A stretch of 64,000 bases of DNA from Pseudomonas shirazensis (GTDB taxonomy: Bacteria; Pseudomonadota; Gammaproteobacteria; Pseudomonadales; Pseudomonadaceae): positions 124,001 to 188,000 of the forward strand of contig NZ_JABWRD020000001.1 of the NCBI RefSeq assembly GCF_014268785.2, written 5' to 3'. The translations under genes were made by a program, and so were the position numbers. Below, piece after piece: positions 44,625-53,132 of this stretch. A model generated the notes under the pieces. That model ran no database searches, had not been told where the DNA came from, and saw only the letters and a list, made by a program, of their open reading frames with translations. Each line of letters opens with the position of its first letter. Position 1 is the first letter of the stretch.

Positions 44625-46040
44625 CTAGATCAAAGTCTCGATGCGCAGCGTGTTGGTCGTGCCCGGCTTGCCAAACGGCACACCGGCGGTGATCAGCAGC
44701 GTATCGCCGATGCTGGCCATGCCTTGCGCCTGGGCAATTTCCAGCGCGGTCGAGCAGATTTCGTCGACCTGGCGCAGGCGGTCGTTGACCACCGAATGCA
44801 CGCCCCAGGTCACGCTCAGGCGGCGCGCCGTCACCAGATTTGGCGTCAGGTTGAGGATCGGTGCCCGTGGCCGTTCGCGGGCGGCGCGCAGGGTCGAGGC
44901 GCCGGACTCGCTGTAGTTGACCAGCACCGCCACCGGCAGAATGCCGCTGATACGGCGGATTGCGCAGCTGATCGCATCCGAGGTGGTGGCCTCGGCTTTT
45001 GGCCGGCCAACGTCGAGCTGTGCCTGGTAATCCGGACCGTTTTCGACCTGGCGGATGATCTTGCTCATCATCTGCACGGCTTCCAGTGGGTAGTCACCGG
45101 AGGCGGTTTCGGCCGACAGCATCACCGCATCGGCGCCTTCGGCGACCGCGTTGGCGACGTCGGTGACTTCGGCGCGGGTTGGCGCAGGCGAGAAGCGCAT
45201 CGACTCGAGCATCTGCGTTGCCACCACCACCGGGCGGCCGAGCTGGCGACAGGTGTTGATGATGTGCTTCTGGATCTGCGGCACGCTCTCGGCGGGGACT
45301 TCCACGCCCAGATCGCCACGCGCAACCATGATTGCGTCGGACAGTTCGGCGATGGCCTGCAGCTGGTCGACCGCCGACGGCTTCTCGATCTTGGCCATGA
45401 GGTAAGCGCGGTCGCCGATCAGCTCGCGCGCTTCGATGATGTCCTCAGGGCGCTGCACGAACGACAGCGCCACCCAGTCCACCCCAAGCTCCAGACCGAA
45501 GGCTAGGTCGCGGCGGTCTTTCTCGGTCAGCGGGCTCAACTCGAGCACCGCCTGCGGCACGTTGACACCCTTGCGGTCGGACAGCTCACCGCCGGCCAGC
45601 ACTTGGGTATCGATGGCGTCGTCATGCTTGGCAGTCACGCGCAGGCGCAGTTTGCCGTCGTCGAGCAGCAAGTCCATGCCTGGCTGCAATGCAGCGATGA
45701 TTTCCGGGTGCGGCAGGTTGACCCGGTGGCTGTCGCCCGGGGTGCTGTCCAGGTCCAGGCGCAGGGCCTGGCCACGCTGCAGCTGGATCTTGCCTTCGGC
45801 AAAGCGACCGACGCGCAGCTTGGGTCCTTGCAGGTCCATAAGGATGCCCAGCGGGTAGTTCAGCTGTTGCTCGACTTCGCGGATCCACTGATAGCGCAGG
45901 GCGTGGTCGGCGTGCTCGCCGTGGCTGAAGTTGAGGCGAAAGATATTCACCCCGGCTTCGACCAGCTGGCGTACATCGTCGATGCCGTTGATGGCAGGGC
46001 CGAGGGTGGCGAGGATTTTGACTTTTTTATCAGGCGTCAT
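44625..46040 (-). CDS. pykF: Pyruvate kinase
   Basis: The 471-residue enzyme converts phosphoenolpyruvate and ADP to pyruvate and ATP. Motifs: KILATLGPAINGIDDVRQLVEAG, FRLNFSHGEHADH, the active-site MAKIEKPSAVDQL and VARGDLGVEVP, and VMLSAETASGDYP. Its location at the end of gcl-hyi-glxR-ttuD suggests a dedicated isozyme that draws carbon from glycerate to pyruvate. ATG overlaps the ttuD stop (ATGA). The symbol follows P. putida usage. Confidence 0.95.
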   Translation of the reverse strand: MTPDKKVKILATLGPAINGIDDVRQLVEAGVNIFRLNFSHGEHADHALRYQWIREVEQQLNYPLGILMDLQGPKLRVGRFAEGKIQLQRGQALRLDLDSTPGDSHRVNLPHPEIIAALQPGMDLLLDDGKLRLRVTAKHDDAIDTQVLAGGELSDRKGVNVPQAVLELSPLTEKDRRDLAFGLELGVDWVALSFVQRPEDIIEARELIGDRAYLMAKIEKPSAVDQLQAIAELSDAIMVARGDLGVEVPAESVPQIQKHIINTCRQLGRPVVVATQMLESMRFSPAPTRAEVTDVANAVAEGADAVMLSAETASGDYPLEAVQMMSKIIRQVENGPDYQAQLDVGRPKAEATTSDAISCAIRRISGILPVAVLVNYSESGASTLRAARERPRAPILNLTPNLVTARRLSVTWGVHSVVNDRLRQVDEICSTALEIAQAQGMASIGDTLLITAGVPFGKPGTTNTLRIETLI

Positions 46041-47311
46041 GATTGGGCAGTCTCGAGAATCAGAATGGCGCGGAAGTCGTTGACGTTGGTACGGGTCGGC
46101 TCGGTTACGATCAGGGCGTCGAGCGCGGCGAAGTAGCCGTAGCCATTGTTGTTGTCCAGCTCATCGCTGGCCGAAAGCCCCAGGGCAGCGGCGCGGGCAT
46201 AGCTGGCCGGGGCCATGCTCGCGCCGGCATTGTCTTCCGAGCCATCGATGCCGTCGGTGTCGCCGGCCAGGGCATACACGCCCGGCAGACCTTTGAGGTT
46301 TTCGGTGAGGCTGAGCAAAAATTCCGCATTGCGCCCGCCACGGCCATTGCCGCGCACGGTCACGGTGGTTTCACCGCCGGAGAGAATCACGCAGGGCGCC
46401 TTCAGCGGCTGGCCGTGCTGGACGATTTGTCGAGCGATGCCGGCATGCACCTTGGCCACCTCGCGCGACTCGCCTTCAAGGTCACCGAGGATCAGCGGGC
46501 TGAAGCCGGCCTGGCGGGCTTTCACGGCTGCCGCCTCCAGCGACTGCTGGGGCCTGGCGATCAATTGGAAGTGGCTGCGGGCCAGGGCCGGGTCGTCGGC
46601 TTTGACGGTTTCCGAAGCCGGGTTGTTGAGCCAGTCGATGACCGCTTGCGGCGCTTCGATGTTGTAGCGTTTGAGGATCGCCAGCGCTTGCGCCGAGGTG
46701 CTCGGATCGGCCACCGTCGGGCCTGAGGCGATTACCGTGGCGAGGTCGCCGGGCACATCGGAGATGGCATAGGTGTACAGCGTGGCCGGCCAGCAGGCTT
46801 TGGCCAGGCGGCCGCCCTTGATCGCCGAGAGGTGCTTGCGCACGCAGTTCATCTCGCCGATGGTCGCGCCCGACTTGAGCAGGGCCTTGTTGATCTGTTG
46901 CTTGTCGGCCAGGGACAGGCCTGCGGCTGGCAAGGCGAGCAGGGCAGAGCCGCCGCCAGACAGCAGGCAGATCACCCGGTCGCTTTCAGTGAGGTTGCTG
47001 ACCAGCTCCAGCACGCGCTTGGCCACGGCCAGGCCGGCGGCATCGGGAACAGGATGGGCAGCTTCGACCACTTCGATTTTCTGGCAGCTGGCGCCGTGCC
47101 CATAGCGGGTCACGACCAGCCCGGAGACTTCACCTTGCCAGGTTTTTTCGACCACTTCGGCCATGGCTGCGGCGGCTTTGCCGGCGCCGATGACGATGAC
47201 CCGGCCACTACGGTCGGCGGGCAGGTAGGCTTCGAGGACCTGGCTTGGGTGGGCGGCGGCGATGGCTGTCTCGAACAGTTCGCGCAGAAATTGTTGCGGA
47301 TCGACCGACAT
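46037..47311 (-). CDS. ttuD: Glycerate 2-kinase of the MOFRL family (TtuD, hydroxypyruvate reductase annotation)
   Basis: The 424-residue protein has the DUF4147 N-terminal domain (VIGAGKAAAAMAEVVEKTW, LLSGGGSALLALPAAG) and the MOFRL domain at the end (LAGDTDGIDGSEDNAGA). Family members are often named hydroxypyruvate reductase TtuD but act as ATP-dependent glycerate 2-kinases, giving 2-phosphoglycerate. It lies 153 bases after glxR, beyond a terminator-like hairpin, and is coupled to pykF by overlap. Context favours the kinase role. Confidence 0.9.
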   Translation of the reverse strand: MSVDPQQFLRELFETAIAAAHPSQVLEAYLPADRSGRVIVIGAGKAAAAMAEVVEKTWQGEVSGLVVTRYGHGASCQKIEVVEAAHPVPDAAGLAVAKRVLELVSNLTESDRVICLLSGGGSALLALPAAGLSLADKQQINKALLKSGATIGEMNCVRKHLSAIKGGRLAKACWPATLYTYAISDVPGDLATVIASGPTVADPSTSAQALAILKRYNIEAPQAVIDWLNNPASETVKADDPALARSHFQLIARPQQSLEAAAVKARQAGFSPLILGDLEGESREVAKVHAGIARQIVQHGQPLKAPCVILSGGETTVTVRGNGRGGRNAEFLLSLTENLKGLPGVYALAGDTDGIDGSEDNAGASMAPASYARAAALGLSASDELDNNNGYGYFAALDALIVTEPTRTNVNDFRAILILETAQS

Positions 47312-47346
47312 GGCAGGCTCCCAAAATTCTTGTTGTTATGCGTAAT

Positions 47347-47392
47347 AAAAAACGCCCCCGGAACGACCTCCGTGCAGGCTGAACCAGGGGCG
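47347..47392 (-). terminator. Rho-independent terminator between glxR and ttuD
   Basis: On the minus strand CGCCCC ... GGGGGCG is followed by TTTTTTATT. The stem loop is long (about 27 bases), but the T-tract is good. It should reduce read-through from gcl-hyi-glxR into ttuD-pykF. Confidence 0.6.
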
Positions 47393-47464
47393 GGTGTTGC
47401 TCGGTTGCGGGTCAGAGACCCCTGGGGGCTGCGTCGCAAACCCCCGGATTCAAATCAATTCAGA

Positions 47465-48358
47465 TCACTTCTCGTCGCGAATAGAGAAATTGGCCATGTG
47501 CTCCAGGCCCTTGATCAATGCCGAGTGGTCCCAGTTGCCGCCACCCAGTGCTACGCAAGTGCTGAACACTTGCTGCGCGTTGGAAGTGTTCGGCAGGTTG
47601 ATGCCCAGCTCCTTGGCGCCTTGCAGGGCCAGGTTCAGGTCCTTCTGGTGCAGGTTGATGCGGAAGCCTGGATCGAAGGTTCCTTTGATCATGCGCTCGG
47701 CATGCACTTCAAGAATCTTCGACGAAGCGAAACCGCCCATGAGTGCTTCACGCACCTTGGCTGGGTCCGCGCCGTTCTTGGCAGCGAACAGCAGCGCCTC
47801 GCCAACTGCCTGGATGTTCAGCGCGACGATGATCTGGTTGGCGACCTTGGCGGTCTGGCCGTCACCGTTACCGCCGACGCGGGTGATGTTCTTGCCCATC
47901 AATTCGAACAGCGGCAGGGTGCGCTCGAAGGCTTTCGGGCAGCCACCGACCATGATGCTCAGCGTGGCCGCCTTGGCGCCCACTTCGCCGCCGGACACCG
48001 GGGCGTCCAGGTAGGCCGCGCCAGTGGCCTTGATTTTCTCGGCAAAGGCTTTGGTCGCGGTTGGCGAGATCGAGCTCATGTCGATGACGATCTTGTTCGG
48101 GCCAACACCTTCGGCAACGCCGTTTTCACCGAACAGGACAGCTTCGACCTGCGGGGTATCCGGGACCATGACGATGATGAATTCAGCTTCCTGAGCCACT
48201 TCCTTTGGATTGGCCAGGGCCACGGCGCCAGCGGCGATCAGGTCAGCCGGTGCTGCGTCGTGATGGGTCGAAACGAACAGGCTGTGACCTGCTTTTTGCA
48301 GGTTTTGGGCCATGGGCTTGCCCATGATGCCAGTGCCGATAAAACCGATTTTAGCCAT
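47465..48358 (-). CDS. glxR: 2-hydroxy-3-oxopropionate (tartronate semialdehyde) reductase
   Basis: The 297-residue beta-hydroxyacid dehydrogenase makes D-glycerate from tartronate semialdehyde with NAD(P)H. Motifs: GFIGTGIMGKPMAQNL, the substrate loop DAPVSGGEVGA, catalytic Lys in GQTAKVANQIIVALN, and KDLNLAL. It follows hyi by 54 bases. That gap repeats a 12-base stretch from the gcl leader. Confidence 0.95.
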   Translation of the reverse strand: MAKIGFIGTGIMGKPMAQNLQKAGHSLFVSTHHDAAPADLIAAGAVALANPKEVAQEAEFIIVMVPDTPQVEAVLFGENGVAEGVGPNKIVIDMSSISPTATKAFAEKIKATGAAYLDAPVSGGEVGAKAATLSIMVGGCPKAFERTLPLFELMGKNITRVGGNGDGQTAKVANQIIVALNIQAVGEALLFAAKNGADPAKVREALMGGFASSKILEVHAERMIKGTFDPGFRINLHQKDLNLALQGAKELGINLPNTSNAQQVFSTCVALGGGNWDHSALIKGLEHMANFSIRDEK

Positions 48359-48371
48359 GAGAGATACCCTC

Positions 48372-48383
48372 TTTTGTAATTGT
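48372..48383 (-). promoter_or_regulatory. Copy of the gcl leader 12-mer upstream of glxR
   Basis: ACAATTACAAAA (minus strand) lies 13 bases before the glxR ATG. The same 12-mer lies in the gcl leader (51046-51057), where its ACAA is half of the TTGTATACAA palindrome. Here the other half is diverged, so it may be a relic or a weak half-site. Confidence 0.4.
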
Positions 48384-48412
48384 CGAATCTCGATGAACCA
48401 GGCGCAGCCGGA

Positions 48413-49195
48413 TCAGATCGCGTTGTGCGTCTTCAGCCAGCCCAGGCCCGCTTCAGTGGTGGTCAGCGGCTTGTACTCGGCGCCGACCCAGCCCTTGTAG
48501 CCGATGCGGTCCAGGTGCTCGAACAGGAAGCGGTAGTTGATCTCACCGGTGCCGGGTTCGTTGCGGCCAGGGTTGTCGGCCAGCTGGATGTGGTTGATCC
48601 GCGGCAGGTTGGCTTCGATGGTGCGGGCCAGGTCACCTTCCATGATCTGCATGTGGTAGATGTCGTACTGCAGGAACAGGTTGGCGCTGGCGACCTCGGT
48701 CTGAATGTCCAGCGCCTGCTGCGTGGTGTTCAGGTAGAAACCAGGGATGTCGCGTGTGTTGATCATTTCCATGACCAGGCGGATCCCGGCGGCCTGCAGC
48801 TTGTCAGCTGCGAACTTGAGGTTGTCGACAAAGGTCTTGCGCACGGTGGCGCATTCCAGACCCTGTGGGCGAATGCCCGCCAGGCAGTTGATCTGGGTAT
48901 TACCCAGCACCTTGGCGTAGGCGATGGCCTTGTCGACACCGGCGCGGAATTCTTCGACGCGGTCGGGGTGGCAGGCAATCCCGCGCTCACCTGTCGACCA
49001 ATCGCCCGCAGGAAGGTTGAACAACACCTGGGTCAGGCCATTGGCGTCCAATTGCGCCTTGATTTCAGCGGCGCTGAAATCGTACGGGAAGAGGTATTCG
49101 ACACCGCTGAAGCCAGCGTCTGCGGCGGCCTTGAAGCGGGCCAGAAAGTCCTGCTCGGTAAACAGCATGGACAGGTTGGCAGCGAAGCGAGGCAT
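48413..49195 (-). CDS. hyi: Hydroxypyruvate isomerase
   Basis: Hyi interconverts tartronate semialdehyde and hydroxypyruvate. The 260-residue TIM-barrel protein carries MPRFAANLSMLFTEQDFLARF at the start, and metal-binding residues in VMEMINTRDIPGF, YDIYHMQIMEGD and HIQLADNPGRNEPGTGEI. The start is ATG at 49195 with AGGAGA just upstream; the longer ORF start has no such site. It lies 57 bases after gcl with a hairpin between. Confidence 0.95.
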   Translation of the reverse strand: MPRFAANLSMLFTEQDFLARFKAAADAGFSGVEYLFPYDFSAAEIKAQLDANGLTQVLFNLPAGDWSTGERGIACHPDRVEEFRAGVDKAIAYAKVLGNTQINCLAGIRPQGLECATVRKTFVDNLKFAADKLQAAGIRLVMEMINTRDIPGFYLNTTQQALDIQTEVASANLFLQYDIYHMQIMEGDLARTIEANLPRINHIQLADNPGRNEPGTGEINYRFLFEHLDRIGYKGWVGAEYKPLTTTEAGLGWLKTHNAI

Positions 49196-49217
49196 GGTGA
49201 TCTCCTTGCAAATGAAA

Positions 49218-49243
49218 GCCCCCGGCACAACCGGCGCGGGGGC
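49218..49243 (-). terminator. Attenuator-like hairpin between gcl and hyi
   Basis: On the minus strand GCCCCCGCGCCGG-TTGTG-CCGGGGGC is followed by TTTCATTTG. It could lower hyi relative to gcl expression, or stabilise the gcl mRNA. It lies next to the hyi ribosome binding site. Confidence 0.45.
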
Positions 49244-49252
49244 GTCAGGCAA

Positions 49253-51028
49253 TCAGTCGAGCAGCGAAATAGCGGTAGGCGCGTCGTTGCCCACCAGCGC
49301 GAGGTCTTCGAACTCGTTGACCGCGTTGATTTCGGTGCCCATGGAAATGTTGGTGACGCGCTCGAGAATGATTTCAACCACGACCGGTACGCGGAACTCT
49401 TCGGCCATCTTCTGCGCCTTGAGCAGGGCAGGGGCGATTTCGCCTGGCTCGAATACGCGCAGGGCCTTGCAACCCAAACCTTCGACGACTGCAACGTGAT
49501 CGACACCGTAGCTGCCGGCTTCGGTCGAGTTGATGTTCTCGAACGCCAGTTGTACACAGTAGTCCATCTCGAAGCCACGCTGAGACTGACGGATCAGGCC
49601 GAGGTAGGCGTTGTTCACCAGCACGTGGACGTAGGGCAGATTGAACTGCGCGCCAACGGCCAGCTCTTCGATCATGAACTGGAAGTCGTAGTCACCAGAA
49701 AGCGCGACGACCTTGCGTTGCGGGTCGGCCTTGACCACACCGAGGGCCGCCGGGATGGTCCAGCCGAGCGGGCCGGCCTGGCCGCAGTTGATCCAGTGAC
49801 GCGGCTTGTACACGTGCAGGAGCTGCGCGCCAGCGATCTGCGACAGACCGATGGTGCTGATGTAGCAGGTGTCCTTGCCAAATACCTTGTTCATCTCTTC
49901 ATAGACGCGCTGCGGCTTGACCGGCACGTTGTCGAAGTGGGTCTTGCGATGCAGGCTGGCCTTGCGCTGCTGGCAGTCTTCCAACCAGGCACTGCGGTCC
50001 TTGAGCTTGCCGGCGGCTTTCCACTCACGGGCCACTTCCAGGAACATATCCAGCGCCTTGCCAGCATCGGAAACGATACCCAGGTCCGGGGTGAACACGC
50101 GGCCGATCTGGGTCGGTTCGATGTCGACGTGAACGAAGCTGCGGCCTTCGGTGTAGACATCGACAGACCCGGTGTGGCGGTTGGCCCAGCGGTTACCGAT
50201 ACCGAACACCATGTCCGATTTGAGCAGGGTTGCGTTGCCGTAGCGGTGCGAGGTCTGCAGGCCGACCATGCCCACCATCAGCGGGTGATCGTCCGGGATG
50301 GTGCCCCAGCCCATCAGGGTCGGGATGACCGGCACGCCGGTCAGTTCGGCGAACTCGACCAGCTTGTCGCTGGCGTCGGCATTGATGATGCCGCCACCGG
50401 CCACCAGCAATGGGCGCTCGGCGTCATTGAGCATGGCCAGGGCTTTTTCCGCTTGCACGCGGGTGGCGCCTGGCTTGTTGATCTGCAGTGGCTCGTAGGC
50501 GTCGATGTCGAATTCGATCTCGGCCATCTGCACGTCGAACGGCAGGTCGATCAGTACCGGGCCTGGACGGCCGCTGCGCATTTCAAAGAAAGCCTTCTGG
50601 AATGCGTAAGGGACCTGGCCTGGCTCGAGCACGGTGGTTGCCCACTTGGTCACCGGCTTGACGATGCTGGTGATGTCGACGGCCTGGAAGTCTTCTTTGT
50701 GCAGGCGGGCACGCGGGGCCTGGCCGGTAATGCACAGGATCGGGATGGAGTCGGCGGCGGCGCTGTACAGACCAGTGACCATGTCGGTACCGGCTGGGCC
50801 GGAAGTGCCGATGCACACGCCGATGTTGCCCGGGTTGGCGCGGGTGTAACCCTCGGCCATGTGCGAGGCACCTTCGACGTGGCGAGCGAGGACGTGATCG
50901 ATGCCACCGACTTTCTTCAGGGCCGAGTACAGCGGGTTGATAGCGGCCCCTGGGATGCCGAATGCGGTATCTACACCTTCCCGGCGCATGACCAGAACGG
51001 CTGCATCGATTGCTCTCATTTTGCTCAT
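49253..51028 (-). CDS. gcl: Glyoxylate carboligase
   Basis: Gcl is a thiamine-diphosphate and FAD enzyme that condenses two glyoxylates into tartronate semialdehyde and CO2. The 591 residues match E. coli Gcl closely ([55 protein letters not shown]). Val51 stands where most ThDP enzymes have Glu, a hallmark of Gcl. The cofactor motif [19 protein letters not shown] is present. It is the first gene of the leftward operon. TTGTATACAA lies 26-35 bases before the ATG and probably represses at the promoter. Confidence 0.97.
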   Translation of the reverse strand: MSKMRAIDAAVLVMRREGVDTAFGIPGAAINPLYSALKKVGGIDHVLARHVEGASHMAEGYTRANPGNIGVCIGTSGPAGTDMVTGLYSAAADSIPILCITGQAPRARLHKEDFQAVDITSIVKPVTKWATTVLEPGQVPYAFQKAFFEMRSGRPGPVLIDLPFDVQMAEIEFDIDAYEPLQINKPGATRVQAEKALAMLNDAERPLLVAGGGIINADASDKLVEFAELTGVPVIPTLMGWGTIPDDHPLMVGMVGLQTSHRYGNATLLKSDMVFGIGNRWANRHTGSVDVYTEGRSFVHVDIEPTQIGRVFTPDLGIVSDAGKALDMFLEVAREWKAAGKLKDRSAWLEDCQQRKASLHRKTHFDNVPVKPQRVYEEMNKVFGKDTCYISTIGLSQIAGAQLLHVYKPRHWINCGQAGPLGWTIPAALGVVKADPQRKVVALSGDYDFQFMIEELAVGAQFNLPYVHVLVNNAYLGLIRQSQRGFEMDYCVQLAFENINSTEAGSYGVDHVAVVEGLGCKALRVFEPGEIAPALLKAQKMAEEFRVPVVVEIILERVTNISMGTEINAVNEFEDLALVGNDAPTAISLLD

Positions 51029-51053
51029 GGGTTGTGCCTCATCGATTTTGTAA

Positions 51054-51063
51054 TTGTATACAA
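51054..51063. promoter_or_regulatory. TTGTATACAA operator, gcl-proximal
   Basis: Perfect palindrome 26-35 bases upstream of the gcl ATG, so likely overlapping its promoter or transcription start. In P. putida the GntR repressor GclR controls gcl; this is a good candidate for its site. Confidence 0.7.
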
Positions 51064-51168
51064 CTTGCTCTTGGCCAGAGTGTATTCACGCTCGGTGGCC
51101 TAGGTCAATCCATTTTCGTCGGCAGCAAACGCTTCGGTCGGAATGCCCGTGAAAACGGCGTTTCGTCT

Positions 51169-51182
51169 GATCGTGCACGATC
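51169..51182. promoter_or_regulatory. GATCGTGCACGATC palindrome in the gcl intergenic region
   Basis: A perfect 14-base palindrome centred on GTGCAC lies between the two TTGTATACAA copies, 12 bases from the distal one. It differs from that motif, so it may bind another regulator. I do not recognise the family. Confidence 0.45.
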
Positions 51183-51193
51183 GTCTTAAAATA

Positions 51194-51203
51194 TTGTATA
51201 CAA
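51194..51203. promoter_or_regulatory. TTGTATACAA operator, distal copy
   Basis: Perfect palindrome 131 bases from the proximal copy (12.5 helical turns) and about 83 bases before the GlcG-like ATG. It could control that gene, or pair with the proximal site by looping. Confidence 0.7.
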
Positions 51204-51285
51204 AGATCATCCCAGTTGTGTTCTATTTGTGCCATTGGATTTCAACTGCCCTCAGGGCTTCTCACAACAAGAAGAGGACCTTTCC

Positions 51286-51726
51286 ATGACCACTTTGACC
51301 CTCAAAGTCGCTGTCAGCCTGGTGAACGCTGCGCTGGCCGCAGGCCGCAAGATCAACGCTGCGCCGCTGACCGTGGCGGTGCTGGATGCCGGCGGGCATC
51401 TGCTCGCCTTGCAGCGTGAAGACGGCGCCAGCCTGCTGCGCCCGCAGGTAGCGACCGGCAAGGCCTGGGGTGCAATTGCCCTGGGCAAGGGCTCGCGTCT
51501 GCTGGCGCTGGATGCGCAGCAGCGGCCGGCGTTTTTTGCCGCATTGAATGGTTTGGGCGAGCAGCCGGTGGTGCCGGCGCCAGGGGGTGTGCTGATTCGT
51601 GATCAGCAGGGCAGGGTGCTGGGTGCGGTGGGGATCAGCGGCGATACTTCGGATATCGATGAGCAGTGCGCAATCAGCGCCATCGAAGCGGCGGGCCTGA
51701 CTGCAGATGCCGGTGTCGCGGCCTGA
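51286..51726 (+). CDS. GlcG/HbpS-family (DUF336) protein
   Basis: The 146-residue protein begins at ATG 51286, seven bases after AGAGGA. It has the family core LTVAVLDAGGHLLALQREDGA and VPAPGGVLIRDQQGRVLGAVGISGD. Relatives are GlcG, linked to glycolate/glyoxylate operons, and heme-binding HbpS. It is divergent from gcl and shares its regulatory region, so co-regulation with glyoxylate use is likely. Molecular role is unknown. Confidence 0.88.
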   Translation: MTTLTLKVAVSLVNAALAAGRKINAAPLTVAVLDAGGHLLALQREDGASLLRPQVATGKAWGAIALGKGSRLLALDAQQRPAFFAALNGLGEQPVVPAPGGVLIRDQQGRVLGAVGISGDTSDIDEQCAISAIEAAGLTADAGVAA

Positions 51727-51737
51727 TCACTGCACAC

Positions 51738-51763
51738 AGGGCCGCGCTGCGGCCCTTTCTGTT
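51738..51763 (+). terminator. Rho-independent terminator after the GlcG-like gene
   Basis: AGGGCCGC-GCT-GCGGCCCT followed by TTTCTGTT: an eight-pair stem with a T-rich tail, 12 bases after the stop codon. Confidence 0.8.
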
Positions 51764-51767
51764 CAGC

Positions 51768-52379
51768 TCAGGCCAGCTCTGGCTCACAGCCCTTGAGCAC
51801 CAGCCGAATGATCGTTTGCGCAGCGGCCTCGTAATCACTGTCGGCGAGCTTGGCCTTGCCGGTGACGGCGGCGATCTGCCAATCGAAGTCGGCGTAGGTC
51901 TGGGTCGCCGCCCAGATGCTGAACATCAGGTGATGGGCATCGACCGGGGCGATCTGTTTGCGCTCGATCCAGCACTGGATGCACTCGATATTGTGCCGGG
52001 CCTGCTCGTTCAGCTGCTCGACCTGACTCGGCGAAAGGTGCGGCGCGCCGTGCATGATCTCGCTGGCGAACACCTTCGAGGCATGGGGTAGATCACGCGA
52101 GATGCGGATCTTCGAGCGGATGTAGGCACTCAGCACTTCTTTCGGATCACCGTCGGCATTGAACGGCGTCGATGCCTGCATGATCGGCGCGATGATGCTC
52201 TCGAGCACCTCGCGGTAGAGGTTGTCCTTGGATTTGAAGTAGTAGTAGACGTTCGGCTTGGGCAAACCCGCCTTGGCCGCAATGTCGCTGGTTTTGGTGG
52301 CGGCGAAGCCCTTGTCGGCGAATTCCTCGCTGGCCGCGCGCAGGATCAGTTCCTTGTTGCGCTCGCGAATGGTGCTCAT
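51768..52379 (-). CDS. RutR-like TetR-family regulator
   Basis: The 203-residue protein has an N-terminal TetR helix-turn-helix (AATKTSDIAAKAGLPKPNVYYYFKSKDNLYREV). The C-terminal domain is close to that of E. coli RutR (SRDLPHASKVFASEIMHGAP, IAPVDAHHLMFSIWAATQTYADF). RutR senses uracil and, in E. coli, regulates both pyrimidine use and purine/glyoxylate genes including gcl. The start is ATG at 52379. Sites close to the RutR consensus lie upstream of the NCS1 and AEC transporters. Ligand not established here. Confidence 0.88.
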   Translation of the reverse strand: MSTIRERNKELILRAASEEFADKGFAATKTSDIAAKAGLPKPNVYYYFKSKDNLYREVLESIIAPIMQASTPFNADGDPKEVLSAYIRSKIRISRDLPHASKVFASEIMHGAPHLSPSQVEQLNEQARHNIECIQCWIERKQIAPVDAHHLMFSIWAATQTYADFDWQIAAVTGKAKLADSDYEAAAQTIIRLVLKGCEPELA

Positions 52380-52566
52380 TGCAGGGATCTTCCTCGGAAA
52401 GGGCGCCTCTAGGAGGGATCGGGCATGGTAGCACCGGCCCGGAGCGAGGCTCAAGGCAGGCTGTTTGCGCAAGTGGCAAGGGAGCGGGTCTGGGCCGACC
52501 GGGGTGATACGCATTGCAGAGGAGAAATGTCGGGCAGCAGTGTCTAGGCTGCCACCCGACCGGCGC

Positions 52567-52680
52567 TCAGCGCACGCTTGCCCGCACCTTGTCACGGAAG
52601 CTGTTCTCGTAACCGTCCTGCAGCTTCACCTGCTCGGCCAGCGAGGCGAGACGGCTGCGCGGGATGACGATGATGCTCAT
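52567..52680 (-). pseudogene. C-terminal remnant of an unidentified protein
   Basis: A 37-codon minus-strand frame (PRSRLASLAEQVKLQDGY, ending KVRASVR and TGA) has G or C at nearly every third position, as real genes here do. In-frame sequence stops at once upstream (TGA before the ATG), where the IclR remnant begins on the other strand. It looks like the tail of a gene whose 5' part was deleted. I do not recognise the family. A free-standing 37-residue protein is less likely. Confidence 0.5.
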
Positions 52681-53113
52681 CGAAGTGGCTCAGGGTTGGA
52701 AGCCCATCCAGTACAAACTCGAAACCGGTGTCGAAGTACCGCTGTATGCCGGTGCTGCGGGCAAGGCTGTATTGGCGCACCTGGCCCCCGAGTTCGCTGA
52801 CGGCCTGACCCTGAACAGATTCACCGAGGCCACCATCGTCTCGCATTCTGCGCTGCAGGCGGATTTGCTCGCCATTCGCGAACGCGGCTGGTCGCAGGGG
52901 GACGGCGAGCGAGTCCTCGGCGCCTTTGGTATCGGCGTGCCGTTCTTTGTCGACGGCCAGGTGGCAGGGTCGCTCTCGGCCACTATTGCGCAGTACCGCA
53001 AGCAGGATTGCGATGTAGCGGCATTGGTTGATCACATGAAGCTTGCAACCAGCCGCATCAGCCGGCTGCTTTCACTGGGCACTGCGCCTGCCCAAGGTGG
53101 ATCGGGCCAGTAA
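52664..53113 (+). pseudogene. IclR-type regulator, effector-domain fragment
   Basis: The 149-residue frame holds only the C-terminal effector domain of IclR proteins (QYKLETGVEVPLYAGAAGKAVLAHL, LLAIRERGWSQGDGERVLGAFGIGVPFF, SATIAQYRKQ). The DNA-binding domain and the first part of the effector domain are missing. IclR homology begins near 52683. Upstream is the tail of an oppositely oriented gene, so this is a truncation by deletion, not a short functional regulator. Confidence 0.8.
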
Positions 53114-53132
53114 GGCATGCCGCGGTTTGCGC

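Noticed and set aside
48380..51103. A 907-codon open frame on the plus strand across hyi and gcl
   Set aside because: It is antisense to two well-identified genes, has no ribosome site or family features, and its composition is that of a frame opposite high-GC3 coding sequence.
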